Shown: positions 54,326-64,000 of the stretch, one piece after another
Numbering within the stretch: position 1 is the first letter of the stretch
How the letters are laid out: the number at the start of each line of letters is the position of its first letter
Source: Telmatactis stephensoni
Lineage: Eukaryota; Cnidaria; Anthozoa; Actiniaria; Isophelliidae
Direction of reading: 5' to 3'
Assembly (NCBI GenBank): GCA_029948255.1
Contig: JALIZF010001866.1
Location: forward strand, 626,001 to 690,000
DNA length: 64,000 nucleotides
Program-made: the position numbers and the translations under genes
The notes under the pieces: generated by a model
The model's input: the letters and a program-made list of their open reading frames with translations, nothing else
What the model was told of the DNA's origin: nothing
Databases searched by the model: none

Positions 54326-55899
54326 GTTCTTGCTCGCGCAGATGCGGCTTAATTAACGCTTGAAGTACGTGTCTTTTTTTTCATAGCTATGAGTAAAGTG
54401 ATTTAAAACGGGAAGGGCTAGGCATTAAGTAGAGGCGTATTACACTCCGTGCTCAACAAATTTTCCTTGTTGCACAAAGTAGAAGTGGTGGTAATACGAG
54501 CAGCATTTGCTCTGCAACTTGCAACGCAAAAATGTTGCGCGAAATGGTGCGCGATTTTGTTGTCCGTATTTCCATGCCTTAGCAGCTTTATACTTTTAGT
54601 ATACAATTTGTTAAAATGTCACCCCTAATTCAGCAAGCTATTTTAATTTATTTACAACAGGTTCAAAATTCGAAATAGCAGCATGAAAGGCTTTTCTTAG
54701 GGGGAGGGGGCAGCCTATGGACATGCACTGGGGGGAGGGGGAGGGGATATGGGAGGTGTTAACCACCTAAGGATACTTTCAACTGTCTACTTCGTCTAGT
54801 TTAGGAGAGGCATACCTAGTAATAATATTATTTAATTTATTGTGAAATGTATTTACAGCTAAAACGCGATAGAGACCTTAAATTAAAAATAAAATATCCA
54901 ACGATATGTTTGTGAAAAACGTCTTACAATGGTAGACTGTAAAACAGTGTGCTTGCTTAAAGTTTTGAAAGTTGTGATATATTCCCTAACCTATTCTGTC
55001 GTCGAAAGCATCTCCAAGCAAACCCAATATGATGTTTATTACCTCATCTCGTTTTGGACAATATTTAATTGGGGTTTTGTTTGAACCGCTTCCTCAATGA
55101 CCCAAAGCATCGCAAAGAAAGACCACTGGCCTTTTTTCAACATCCTTAAGCCCCAGAGGCTCTTGGGTCCCTGAGGACGATTTCAGTGGCTTGCCAACGC
55201 TTGAGCGTCAGTTCATATAAAAGATTTGAAAGTTTTTGTCACTATGCATGAATATGGACAAGTTGATTATAGCAGGAACTCCAGTCTAAAAAGCTACACT
55301 ATAACTAAATATTATATAATTAAATCAATTTTTTTTGAAACTTTGTGAATTTACTAAGCCATAAAAATCAAAATAATAGCTTTAAAAAGTGTGAAAACAA
55401 AAACTCTAAAAATGTTTGAAACAAAATTATATCTACAGTGTTTTTTTCTACTACAGTGGCTCAATTTTGTCTACATAATTTTCAACAGTGTTCGCGACTT
55501 CAGACATCCAGGTCGTTTCGATCGTTGTTCATTAAAAACGTATGTTTGATGGTAAATTTCGATTGACAGAAAGCGAAAAAAAAAAAAAAAAATAGAAAAA
55601 AGAAAAAAGAAAGAGTAATGAACTTCTAAGATGACTGAGTTATTAAAATTGTGAAAATGTGTTAGGGTAAAACAAAACAAAAGTCATGTTAACAGCTATT
55701 GCAAGGCTCACAAATTAACTTCCAAAAGCAACTAAAATCTTCCTAGAAGAGCGTCCCAGTAAAAGGATAAATAATGTTTAGACATTAGAAAATAATGATA
55801 AAGAAGGAAATCCAATGAGAAGTCTTCTCATGTTATTCTTTGTACAAAGCAAGACCAGCCTGCCATATTTGGGTGTTACCATTTGCAGCAAATGAGATG

Positions 55900-58800
55900 T
55901 TAGCCGTGCGTTGATCTGTCAGACGACAATCCAGCTTCTAATACACTTAACTCCATTCTGTGAAAGCACGAAAAAACTTATAATTACCAACTGTGAAAAA
56001 GCTTTAATTAACTTTTCTTTAAGGGATCGGATTTGCACGAAACGCGATAAGTATAAGGTTACGGCCACCCTGCCCACACTATGCTGCCGGATACCTTTTT
56101 GAAAGCACCTTTTCTGCTGCGGTCTCATTAAAACAATGTTTTTCTTTTTGTCTAAAAACGCTGTTTCGTCAGTATAGCTAAAAATGTTGAAAAAACGATG
56201 CATTTTCAAATGTGTCACCGATAGTTTGGACTTTGCCTAAGAGTTGTCGAGTTTGCAATTGTAGAAAAAATAACTAAATGAAAATTAGTACCTTAAAACT
56301 TTTGGAAGGCAGCTGACGTCAAGTTTATGTTGGATTACAGCGATTTTACATAGCGTTCTCAACGATGGACCTAAAAGAACAAGAAAGATAACATATTACT
56401 CACAGAAGTAGTGAAACTCCTGTAAAAACGATTTCTGTGTGTCAGCGGCATTTCCTTCAGCGTATTAATTTTGACTGAACAGGAGAGAGGGAGGGAGCTA
56501 GTCCGCGAAACCAAGAGCCCGGATAAATATGACAACGCATCTTCTAATCTGCTTTCGCACCCCAAGATAAAAAAGATACGCCTAATTATCAGTGCAAACA
56601 AGTTTTAAAGGGCCATTATTTACAAGCAAAAACAAGACGAGATCTCTCCGTATAAACCGGACACTTTTTTGTCCTAATAGGCGAACAAAATATTGACAAA
56701 ATTTGCATTTTAAAACTATGAATTAATCTATTCATGTAAAATACGTATTTCTTACTGAAATCGAGAACATAGAGATCAGAATGGTCCTGTAGACTGGATT
56801 CATTATCTGATGTTGAATCTGCCATAGGACTGAAAAATAAACAAGAATACTTTAGGAAGTTGAACGCTTTAGCCTGGCTTTCACTGCGACGCAAGCATAT
56901 AATGAAGTACAAGTATAAGCGCCGCAAGCATAAGGATAAACAGTTATCCTATTTTATGTGCTTGTGCTTGCATTCATGTTATGTCAAAACGGAGCATCAC
57001 AGACACAAGTAAAAAACGTCTGCGCATGCTCGTAGTTACGTCTTCATGCTTTTGTAAACTTATGCAAATTTCGCTTTTAAGCTTGCCTTCAACAATGGTT
57101 TTCACAAAATGTCAAAACTTGAGGTCAATTCTTGAAACTTAGGGCCAGTATTCACATAATGTCTTCATTAATGCAATATTTTAGTCTCACAAAAGTATAA
57201 AAGAGAAATTTTATGTATACACCGAGAACATGAGCATTTTATTTCAAGCTAAAACTCACACATTTCTTAAGAAAACATTGTAATATGCACGCATGCGCAG
57301 ACGTTTTTCACTAGTGTCGGCATCACGGGCTTGCGCTTGCGCCCTGGTGAAAACCGTTTCAAATGATGCGTAAACTATGTTAACTATTATTAGCTGTTGT
57401 AACAACTAGTATTAATTATTAGTTACAGCTTGTCTACCAAATTTGCGCCGCTTTGAGTTAACGTTAGAAAATCCCAGAAAATCACACGAAATAGTTTTGA
57501 AAATCCCAAATACTAGTAACCGGTCGACAATCTGTAACATGTAACTGCCATTTATATGTATAAAAGTAGGAACTGAGTCTCGACGCGCAAACTCTACTTA
57601 CTTTTTACTTTTATTTGGTTCTCTACAAACTCTACTTGTTAAAAAGTCAAGTCATTACTCCTCAACATTTACGTATCAAGAGGAGATAAACATTGCTGCG
57701 CGATGTGTCACACTTTGAAAATAAAATAAAACCACCCATGTGACAGACTATCAAAAATAATTGATTGCTCACCTAGTTCCCCCAAAAATCACAGCACTCG
57801 AGCCAACCAAGCAACAGCAGTGCCTTCGTCTAGGACATGGTCCTCTTCCATATGTAATAACTTTACTCCAAACGTGGGTTATTGTATCAAGTCGATACAT
57901 TTCGTTATAATGTTTCTTCTCTATGCCGTTGTAGCCTCCAAACATATAGATGAATTTTCCATGTAAAACTAGAATCAGAATTGAACACATTGATGAGCTT
58001 TTGGTGTTAAAGTCCCTTGAAGTACTGTCATTACTATCATCGTAATTCTCATCACTATCATCATCATCATCATCATCATCACCACCACTACCACCAACAA
58101 GGGATATGGTTTATTACCTGTCGTATGGCTACGTCTTCCTAGTGGAGTATCTCCCGTCGTCAAAGCAATATGCCAAGAATTTTTTACTGCAATAGAATAT
58201 AGAATATGACCCACAACTTCCATGACAGTTAGGCCATTTAAACACGCGAAAATACAACGCATCCATATCTTAGATACGACTTAAATATGATACAAACCTC
58301 TTCGTATAAAAACGACACAGACGCGGACAAAATAAAAATTTTGTATCTCAGAACGTTATTCCTCTGCACGTCGCGTCTTAGACTAAAAGTGCGCCTTATT
58401 GTTGCTCGTACAAATGGCCGTTTTCTCATTCAAAAGTTAGTTTAACATGCTAGAAATCCAGATTCCACATAATGAGTTTTTTTACTTGTCACAGATATTT
58501 GTATGCAATAAGTAGAGAGCATATCCACTTACTTGTATCAAAAACTGATACTGCATTAGTATAAACCTCTTGACCAGAATGAAAAGGGCCAAGAACATCC
58601 CCTACAAGTGCACCAAATAAAATATTAAAGTTAAACCAATATTGGAATATCAGTGAGGTCTGTAAATCAAGTATATACCTCTACCACCAAATATGTACAT
58701 GTTGTTCCCAACAGCTGTTGCAGTGTGAAAATCTCTCCACATTGCTGGTGTTCCCTGGAAATACACAGGTTTAAAGTACATCAATACCAATATCAATTAC

Positions 58801-61325
58801 TTAAAATGTAATTTTTAGCTATTTGGTCAGGGATGGGTTCTGAACAGGGGGATTACTGAAGCTACAAGATGTCTTAAATTTAGTTTTTAGTCAGCCCTCC
58901 CTCCCCTGTGAGCAGAGGCAATTTCCTCATGCTTCTAGAAGTGCTAGGAAAATTGCCTCTGCTCGCAGGGTAACCCTCCTTCTTCTCAAGAGAATATGCT
59001 TACCACAACTTTAGACTGATGCCATGTCATAGTTTCAGCATCAAGGTATTCTATTGAATTGGAAAAACATTCTGCCTGTAAAGCAAAATAGAAAATAAGA
59101 ATATATTAATACTGTTGAGGTTTTTTTTATCAGAAAATTAATTCCAATGATATCTGTACACCATTTTGAATACATTATGATATATCAATAACTTTAATGG
59201 TACTATAAACAAACAAGCAAACAAACAAAGTAAGCCATTTCAATGTCACAACCCAATAACATTCCATAAAAAGCCAGCAAAATGCAGCAAACAGGAAGCC
59301 ATTTTGATGTCACAAGAAAATAACATTCCATAAAAAAAAACAGCAAACTGCAAACTGGAATTCAAATGTTTTACCTCTTCCTCATATCCACCAAAAATAT
59401 ACATTTTATGTCCAACAATACATGCTGTGTGTCCATCTCTTGCTGCTGGCCGCAATCCATGTGTCTCTGGTACTGACCATGTTAAAGTATCTGAAATACA
59501 CAACAAAATGGATCAGAACTGATATCATGTGAACATGAGGACAAGAGGGTAGTACTGGGCTTCCTGTGTTAATGTTGTACCCACATCCAGGATGGGTCCA
59601 ATGAAAGCAGCCACGCATTATGTAGTTGGCTGATTTCACTTCAGAAGAACACTGAATATGGAACTGTAAAAACCACCTCACAAACTATCAATAATACAGA
59701 ACCTCTTTGATATGCAGGCTTGAAAATGATATATTTGAATGTACAAAATGGTACAGCTCCATACCTGTGTCAAAGCTATATAATATGTTACATGCACCAT
59801 ATTTGTCATTACGTCCTCCAAAAATAAACACAGATTCATTCATCAATGCAGCACTGTGACCATATCTCATGTATGGCACACAGTTGTAATTACTGTCTGT
59901 CTTCTTAATTGTTGGAAGCTTTGTCCATCGGCTTGTCACTATAAATAAAGAAAATTTACAAGAAAATGAAGAAATAAAGAAATGAATGAATTTTCTTGAA
60001 AGTGGTTTATACAGAGTTCTCTGTTACATGGAAGATTTACCTATTTTTGTATCAATACTTTAAGTTGCACAGGCCTATTGCCAGAGTCTTTGCTGGCTAC
60101 TAGCCTGTTGTAGGCATCCAGTCTGTATCAAGACTATCAAAGAGTTCTTCATGCAAAAATTCGATTGTTTGGCCATAAAATTATTTTCAAAACAAACACT
60201 TAAGCTTGATCTGTATACAAGTATGTACCTCTTAATTAGTGTAAGCAAATGCATTTGAATTATTACTGTATAACATATAACTTTCAATTACTGTATGTGT
60301 TTTGGAGTATTATGAGTGGTTTAGAGTACTATAATAAAAATAATATATTTCCTAATATTCATCCTAGTAACACATTTTTCTTGTGCACTGCATAGATATC
60401 TATCTACCATTTTTGATACATTTGTTTATATTTTGGGCATCACAACTAATTTGAATAGCACAACCCAAACGACGCTTGGCGACAAGCATTTTTGGTTTAC
60501 CATACGAATAAAAAACGTAAATCTGCAATTAAAAATAGATATGAAAACGTAATGCAAATTTACAGGCATGAAAAACACAATGTATCATACAAACATTTTT
60601 TATTGGAAGTTTTTTTTGAGAACAATTTCAGCCAAGAAATGTGTTTCTATAGTTAGTGTGAGCAAGAATAATAATAACATGTTCCGTAAGTAAGGATAAC
60701 TTTAGCCTTGCGAACAATGAACCTGCTTGCGGTTTGCCCAGATTTGGATCGAAAGAAGTTAATGGGAAAATCTTTTACCATGGTAAAAATAAACAAAAAA
60801 AAAAACTGTTTAAATACTGCAAGACAAAAACTATTATGAATGAAGAATTGAGTATGAAATGACATGATAACTGCTCTACAATGTAACGGAAAGTTCAATT
60901 AAAACTTTGTGTTTGGCATTTTACTGGGATTCCTAATTTGAATATCTTAGAACTCTTATACATCAAGCAGTGAAACACTGTTTTGCTTTAACGACGCAAG
61001 TACCAAAAATTATACAACCATGCAACCAAGAACCAAAGCTCGTAACAAGACGTTGAAACACAGTCTACATGCATGTATTAGAACGCATGTTCTCCTTCGT
61101 AACACACAAATGAGTGAAAATAAACTTGAAGCTCAAGAGAGTTATTGTCTGATAAAGATACCTACCTATGTCATAGACGTGTACGTCTATTTTGTCAATC
61201 TTATCGTAGTCTTCTCCGGTACAGTATCCCCCAAAACTAAAGATAAACCTTTCACGAACAGATACTGCTGAATGGTTGACTCGTCTTGGACCACCATCAA
61301 CATGCTGTACCCAGTGAAGTGCCAT
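55900..61325 (-). CDS. KLHDC3: Kelch-domain protein KLHDC3
   Basis: Eleven exons: 61325-61166, 59938-59765, 59490-59375, 59075-59004, 58754-58679, 58601-58533, 58186-58118, 57968-57773, 56829-56756, 56370-56292, 55957-55900. All junctions are GT-AG and in phase, giving 380 residues against about 382 in vertebrates. Six kelch repeats form a propeller, with blades marked by FSFGGYCTGEDY, FIFGGRND, YIFGGYEE, YIFGGR, MFGGYNG and IFGGT. Other family blocks are GGPRRVNHSAV near the start, PCPRRRHCCC and DHSDLYVLDFSPSLRTLCK near the end. KLHDC3 is a substrate receptor of cullin-2 ubiquitin ligases that recognises glycine-ended C-degrons. The C-terminus ends STHG. Identification is secure. Confidence 0.95.
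56873..57353. mobile_element. DNA element with cctggctttcac ends
   Basis: The left end gcctggctttcactgcgacgcaagc and right end gcgcttgcgccctggtgaaaacc are roughly inverse. Internal tctgcgcatgctcg and cgcatgcgcagacg also pair. The ends resemble the element at 62251-62419. It lies in the KLHDC3 intron between exons 57773 and 56829. Confidence 0.6.
58050..58095 (+). repeat. (atc)n / (acc)n microsatellite
   Basis: catcatcatcatcatcatc is followed by accaccactaccacc. It lies in a KLHDC3 intron, close after the exon ending at 58118. Confidence 0.8.
58906..58974. mobile_element. Short element with cctgtgagcagaggcaattt ends
   Basis: cctgtgagcagaggcaattt and aaattgcctctgctcgcagg are near-perfect inverses with a 29-base middle. 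It resembles the element at 35880-35951. It lies in a KLHDC3 intron. Confidence 0.85.
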
Positions 61326-61528
61326 TGTATTATTATACAGAAAAACGCTATAACAGTAACATTCTCTAGATTAAAGAAATATTGTTGTAAAAATAATCCT
61401 TAGGATTCAAAATATTAAGAAGAACTTGGCAAGACTTTCTCTAGCTTTGCAACAGCTTGATCGTTGCTTCGCATTTGAGCCCACAGTGCGTACAGCGGTA
61501 ACTATTGTTTTGATAATTTTAGATATGC

Positions 61529-62113
61529 TTGGGCAGGTTTCCGATTCGATGCCGATACAATTTCGGTCCTTCCCGATACACTGTCGACACACTGAAAATG
61601 CGCATGTAATGATGTCAACTATTTGATACAAGAAATTGTAACGAGCGCGCGCTGTGCTGTCATAAACAGATAAACGCGGAGATCGTTCGAATCGAACTAG
61701 ACGACCAAGATGGGACTGTATGCCTGATTTGTCGTAGACCACTATAAAGCTTTTGCTAATCCAACAAATGGATCTTCACTGATGTCGGTGTAAAACTTCT
61801 ACTTCCGGCCTTTAACTTTTCTTCAGTTGGAGCATGCACAGGAAGCCCGCAGTACAGTGGTCCATAAAGGGACATCTATTTTGTGTTTCACTTTTGACAA
61901 TTTCGAGTTTATGATTTCAAAATTTTCACGCGTTAAACTTGAAATTTGCGGAATTCTTAACTGAAACTTTCCAGTTTCTCGCCAAACTCTAATTTCGAGT
62001 CCCTCATTTTGAGTTTATTGACGAGATAATAAGCAGGCTTGGTTACATAGCTAGGGAAATGCATACGGTAGCCTGAGTTTTATTCCCGCAGCAAATGTGT
62101 TCGCAAACTGAAA
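61529..62113 (+). repeat. Long direct repeat, copy 1
   Basis: It opens gcttgggcaggtttccgatt and runs through aacgagcgcgcgctgtgctg, gagcatgcacaggaagcccg and gagtttattgacgagataat to gttcgcaaactgaa. It is clearly similar to 63494-64000, with several small indels. It begins about 200 bases upstream of the KLHDC3 start codon. Confidence 0.9.
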
Positions 62114-62250
62114 GTAATACCAAATCTTAACAGTTAGATCTTAATTGAATCCCTGACCCTCTACCATGTCGGTTGCAGCAGGGTATCCATTATCCTCTTT
62201 ACATGCAATCAAACTCAACAAAATTGAGAAATTTGTACTATTCAATAGTA

Positions 62251-62419
62251 AGGGCTAGTTCTCACTAGCGACATAAGCATAAGCATAAGCAACATACACA
62301 GACTCAGTAAGGCAATGCTCATTAGCAGTGCTTGTCTTTTCTCACACCTATATAAATGGAATACTGAGTCTGCGTATGTTGCTTATGCTTACGCTAATGT
62401 CGCTAGTGAAAACCAGGCT
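62251..62419. mobile_element. MITE with ctagttctcactagcgacat ends
   Basis: Left ctcactagcgacataagcat and right atgcttacgctaatgtcgct are inverse, and internal acatacacagactcagta and tactgagtctgcgtatgt also pair. It lies between the two copies of the long direct repeat. Confidence 0.85.
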
Positions 62420-63493
62420 TAACAGGCTTAAAGGAGTTTTCAGTCTTTGCTGACTGACTGTTTTCGGTGCAAACTCGATTAGTTGAGTGAACTGTCAGTA
62501 GACTCTTTTTAATCAGTAAGAACATCAGTACTCAGTATTATCAAGAGAATATAATTAAGAGAATGAAATGCTGTCTCCATGATAATTAGCCTGACTAAAT
62601 CACGGAATCCAGTAACACCCAAGTGCTATAATCAGTTTGAGTCGGTGTGTCGCACAGTAAGTATTTGATTTACAATCACAAATTTGTACATGTCATTTGG
62701 TATTATGAGCACTTATATACGATGTTTCTGAAATCGTCGAATTGCATTTTATACAAATCGAACCGTAACAAATGAATAAGTGATGAAATGCGATAATATT
62801 TTCAACTGATTTCTGATTCACTGATATGACCTAATCCTTTTGCTGGCCGGTAATTACAGTTCTTCGTCACTGACTTCCTTTTTTGTAATAATTGTCCTTG
62901 ATGACCGATTTTTTTTCCTTTTCTTTGAATGATATCGCGCTGTACACTTTGAATTCAGTGTTTATCATAACACTTGAACCACGTTTTATCAAAGCCAGGC
63001 TAAGCCCAATAGTGTGCAGTTCCTCAGTTTTTGAGATAGCATGCATTCATAGTACAGTATATATAATCAAAACGCAAATTTAAGGAAGTTCTATAATAAA
63101 ACAAACAAACAAACAAACGAGGTGATCATTAATTATCAGGTTTTTTACATTTCCTGTAAAAGCGTTATCAGAAGCTCACTTATAAGATCAACACCTTTTG
63201 AGGAGTGAACAATTTCCGTCCAAGTAAAACTCAAAGCCGTTTATCTTTTTGCTTGCATTTTGTTTGGTTTAATACTATTGAAATGTCATCTTGCACTATT
63301 CATGTTACAATGTAACCCAAAAACAAGTCAATTTGTCGTGTCAGTTCGTTTTCTTGACTTCAATTCATTAAGAGAATTAACAATAGGCAAAATTTATTTC
63401 TTTTGCAAATAACGGAAAAGCAAGTCTACGTTTTACTTAAAATGTCGCATTTTAATTTCCGACATCCGTGGTCTTCGATTTCGCTATCCGGTA

Positions 63494-64000
63494 GCTTGGT
63501 CAGGTTTCCGATTCGATACCGATACATTTTCGGTCCTTCCCGATACACTACCACTTCATGAAATGATGTCAACTGTTTGACACAATTAGAAATTGTAATA
63601 AACGAGCGCGCGCTGTGCTGTCATAAACGCGGAGATCGTTCAAACTAGACGACCAAGACTGAACTGCATATGTTGTAGGCCATTATAAAGCTTTTGCTAA
63701 TCGAACAAATGGATCTTAATTTATGTCGGTGTGAAACGTCTACTTCACCTTTAACTTTTCTTGGGTTGGAGCATGCACAGGAAGCCCGCAATACGAGACA
63801 TCTATTTTGTGTTTGACTGACTTTTGACAATTTCGAATTTATGAGTTCTTAACTGAAACTTTCGAGTTTCTCAAACTCTAATTTCGAGTCCCTCATTTTG
63901 AGTTTATTGACGAGATAATAAGCAGGCTTGGTTACATAGCTAGGGAAAATGCATACGGTAGCTCAGGTTTTATTCCCAGCAGATGTGTTCGCAAACTGAA
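63494..64000 (+). repeat. Long direct repeat, copy 2 (runs to the window edge)
   Basis: It opens gcttggtcaggtttccgatt and follows copy 1 in the same order and orientation to the last base of the window. Copy 2 is shorter between matching landmarks because of deletions. The true right end may lie outside the window. Confidence 0.9.

Larger units (their letters stand above)
52428..55899. other. Intergenic region with several DNA elements
   Basis: It lies between the start of the synaptophysin-family gene and the stop of KLHDC3. Contents: a MITE at 53604-53789, an inverted-repeat element at 54090-54325, a TGCAAC-type element at about 54430-54600 and A-rich tracts at 55577-55605. The remaining sequence shows no gene. 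Confidence 0.6.
61326..64000. other. Upstream region of KLHDC3 with duplicated segment
   Basis: No gene is seen. It holds the KLHDC3 promoter, one MITE (62251-62419), a (aaac)n run at 63101-63118 and the two copies of a long direct repeat listed separately. A second gene to the right cannot be seen within the window. Confidence 0.6.

Noticed and set aside
58238..58429. 63-codon minus-strand frame in a KLHDC3 intron
   Set aside because: KLHDC3 is complete without it and the frame has no kelch character.
1..64000. CRISPR array, bacterial operon or prophage
   Set aside because: Introns, SINEs and animal gene families show that this is nuclear animal DNA. The repeats are MITEs and simple arrays, not spaced CRISPR repeats.

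Overview
This is metazoan genomic DNA: AT-rich, intron-dense, with short GT-AG exons and many palindromic mini-transposons. Gene content (mitochondrial glycerol-3-phosphate dehydrogenase, a KLHDC3-type kelch protein, a TMEM163-type zinc transporter relative, a synaptophysin-family protein, a discoidin/EGF membrane protein and a tyrosinase) fits an animal. The style of the repeats (TA-flanked foldback elements, a GC-ended 'ggggcggatcc' element, a 'ccggttgtacgaagg' element) suggests a cnidarian, probably an anthozoan. That assignment is inference, not proof.

Layout. 1-7946: mostly non-coding, two MITEs, one doubtful exon. 7947-11305 (+): a secreted VWA-tyrosinase gene whose catalytic exon carries two frameshifts. 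11338-12146: a large foldback element. 13190-20722 (-): TMEM163-like gene. 22560-33287 (+): GPD2, 15 exons that join in frame to a 713-residue enzyme; it is head-to-head with TMEM163. 33557-48310 (-): a 12-exon gene for a 606-residue type I membrane protein (signal peptide, discoidin domain, EGF repeats, transmembrane segment, acidic tail), convergent with GPD2. Its large 37564-42875 intron holds a Harbinger-type transposon relic and an intact 414-codon orphan reading frame with an internal 53-codon duplication. 50564-52427 (-): synaptophysin-family gene, 4 exons. 55900-61325 (-): KLHDC3, 11 exons, 380 residues. 61529-64000: two copies of a segment of at least 0.5 kb lying upstream of KLHDC3.

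Gene models were built by hand from splice sites, reading-frame phase and recognised protein families; for GPD2, KLHDC3, the synaptophysin-family gene and the discoidin/EGF gene every junction keeps phase. The genes are not an operon or a pathway. TMEM163 and synaptophysin are both synaptic-vesicle proteins in vertebrates, but nothing here shows that their proximity matters.

The most interesting material is in the non-genic fraction and the oddities: the frameshifted VWA-tyrosinase, a hammerhead-ribozyme-like core inside a nearly perfect inverted repeat, an intron of GPD2 that starts exactly at a MITE end, a foldback element carrying two perfect GTCACGTGAC sites, and the nested orphan gene. 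I did not find a clearly new multi-gene system.
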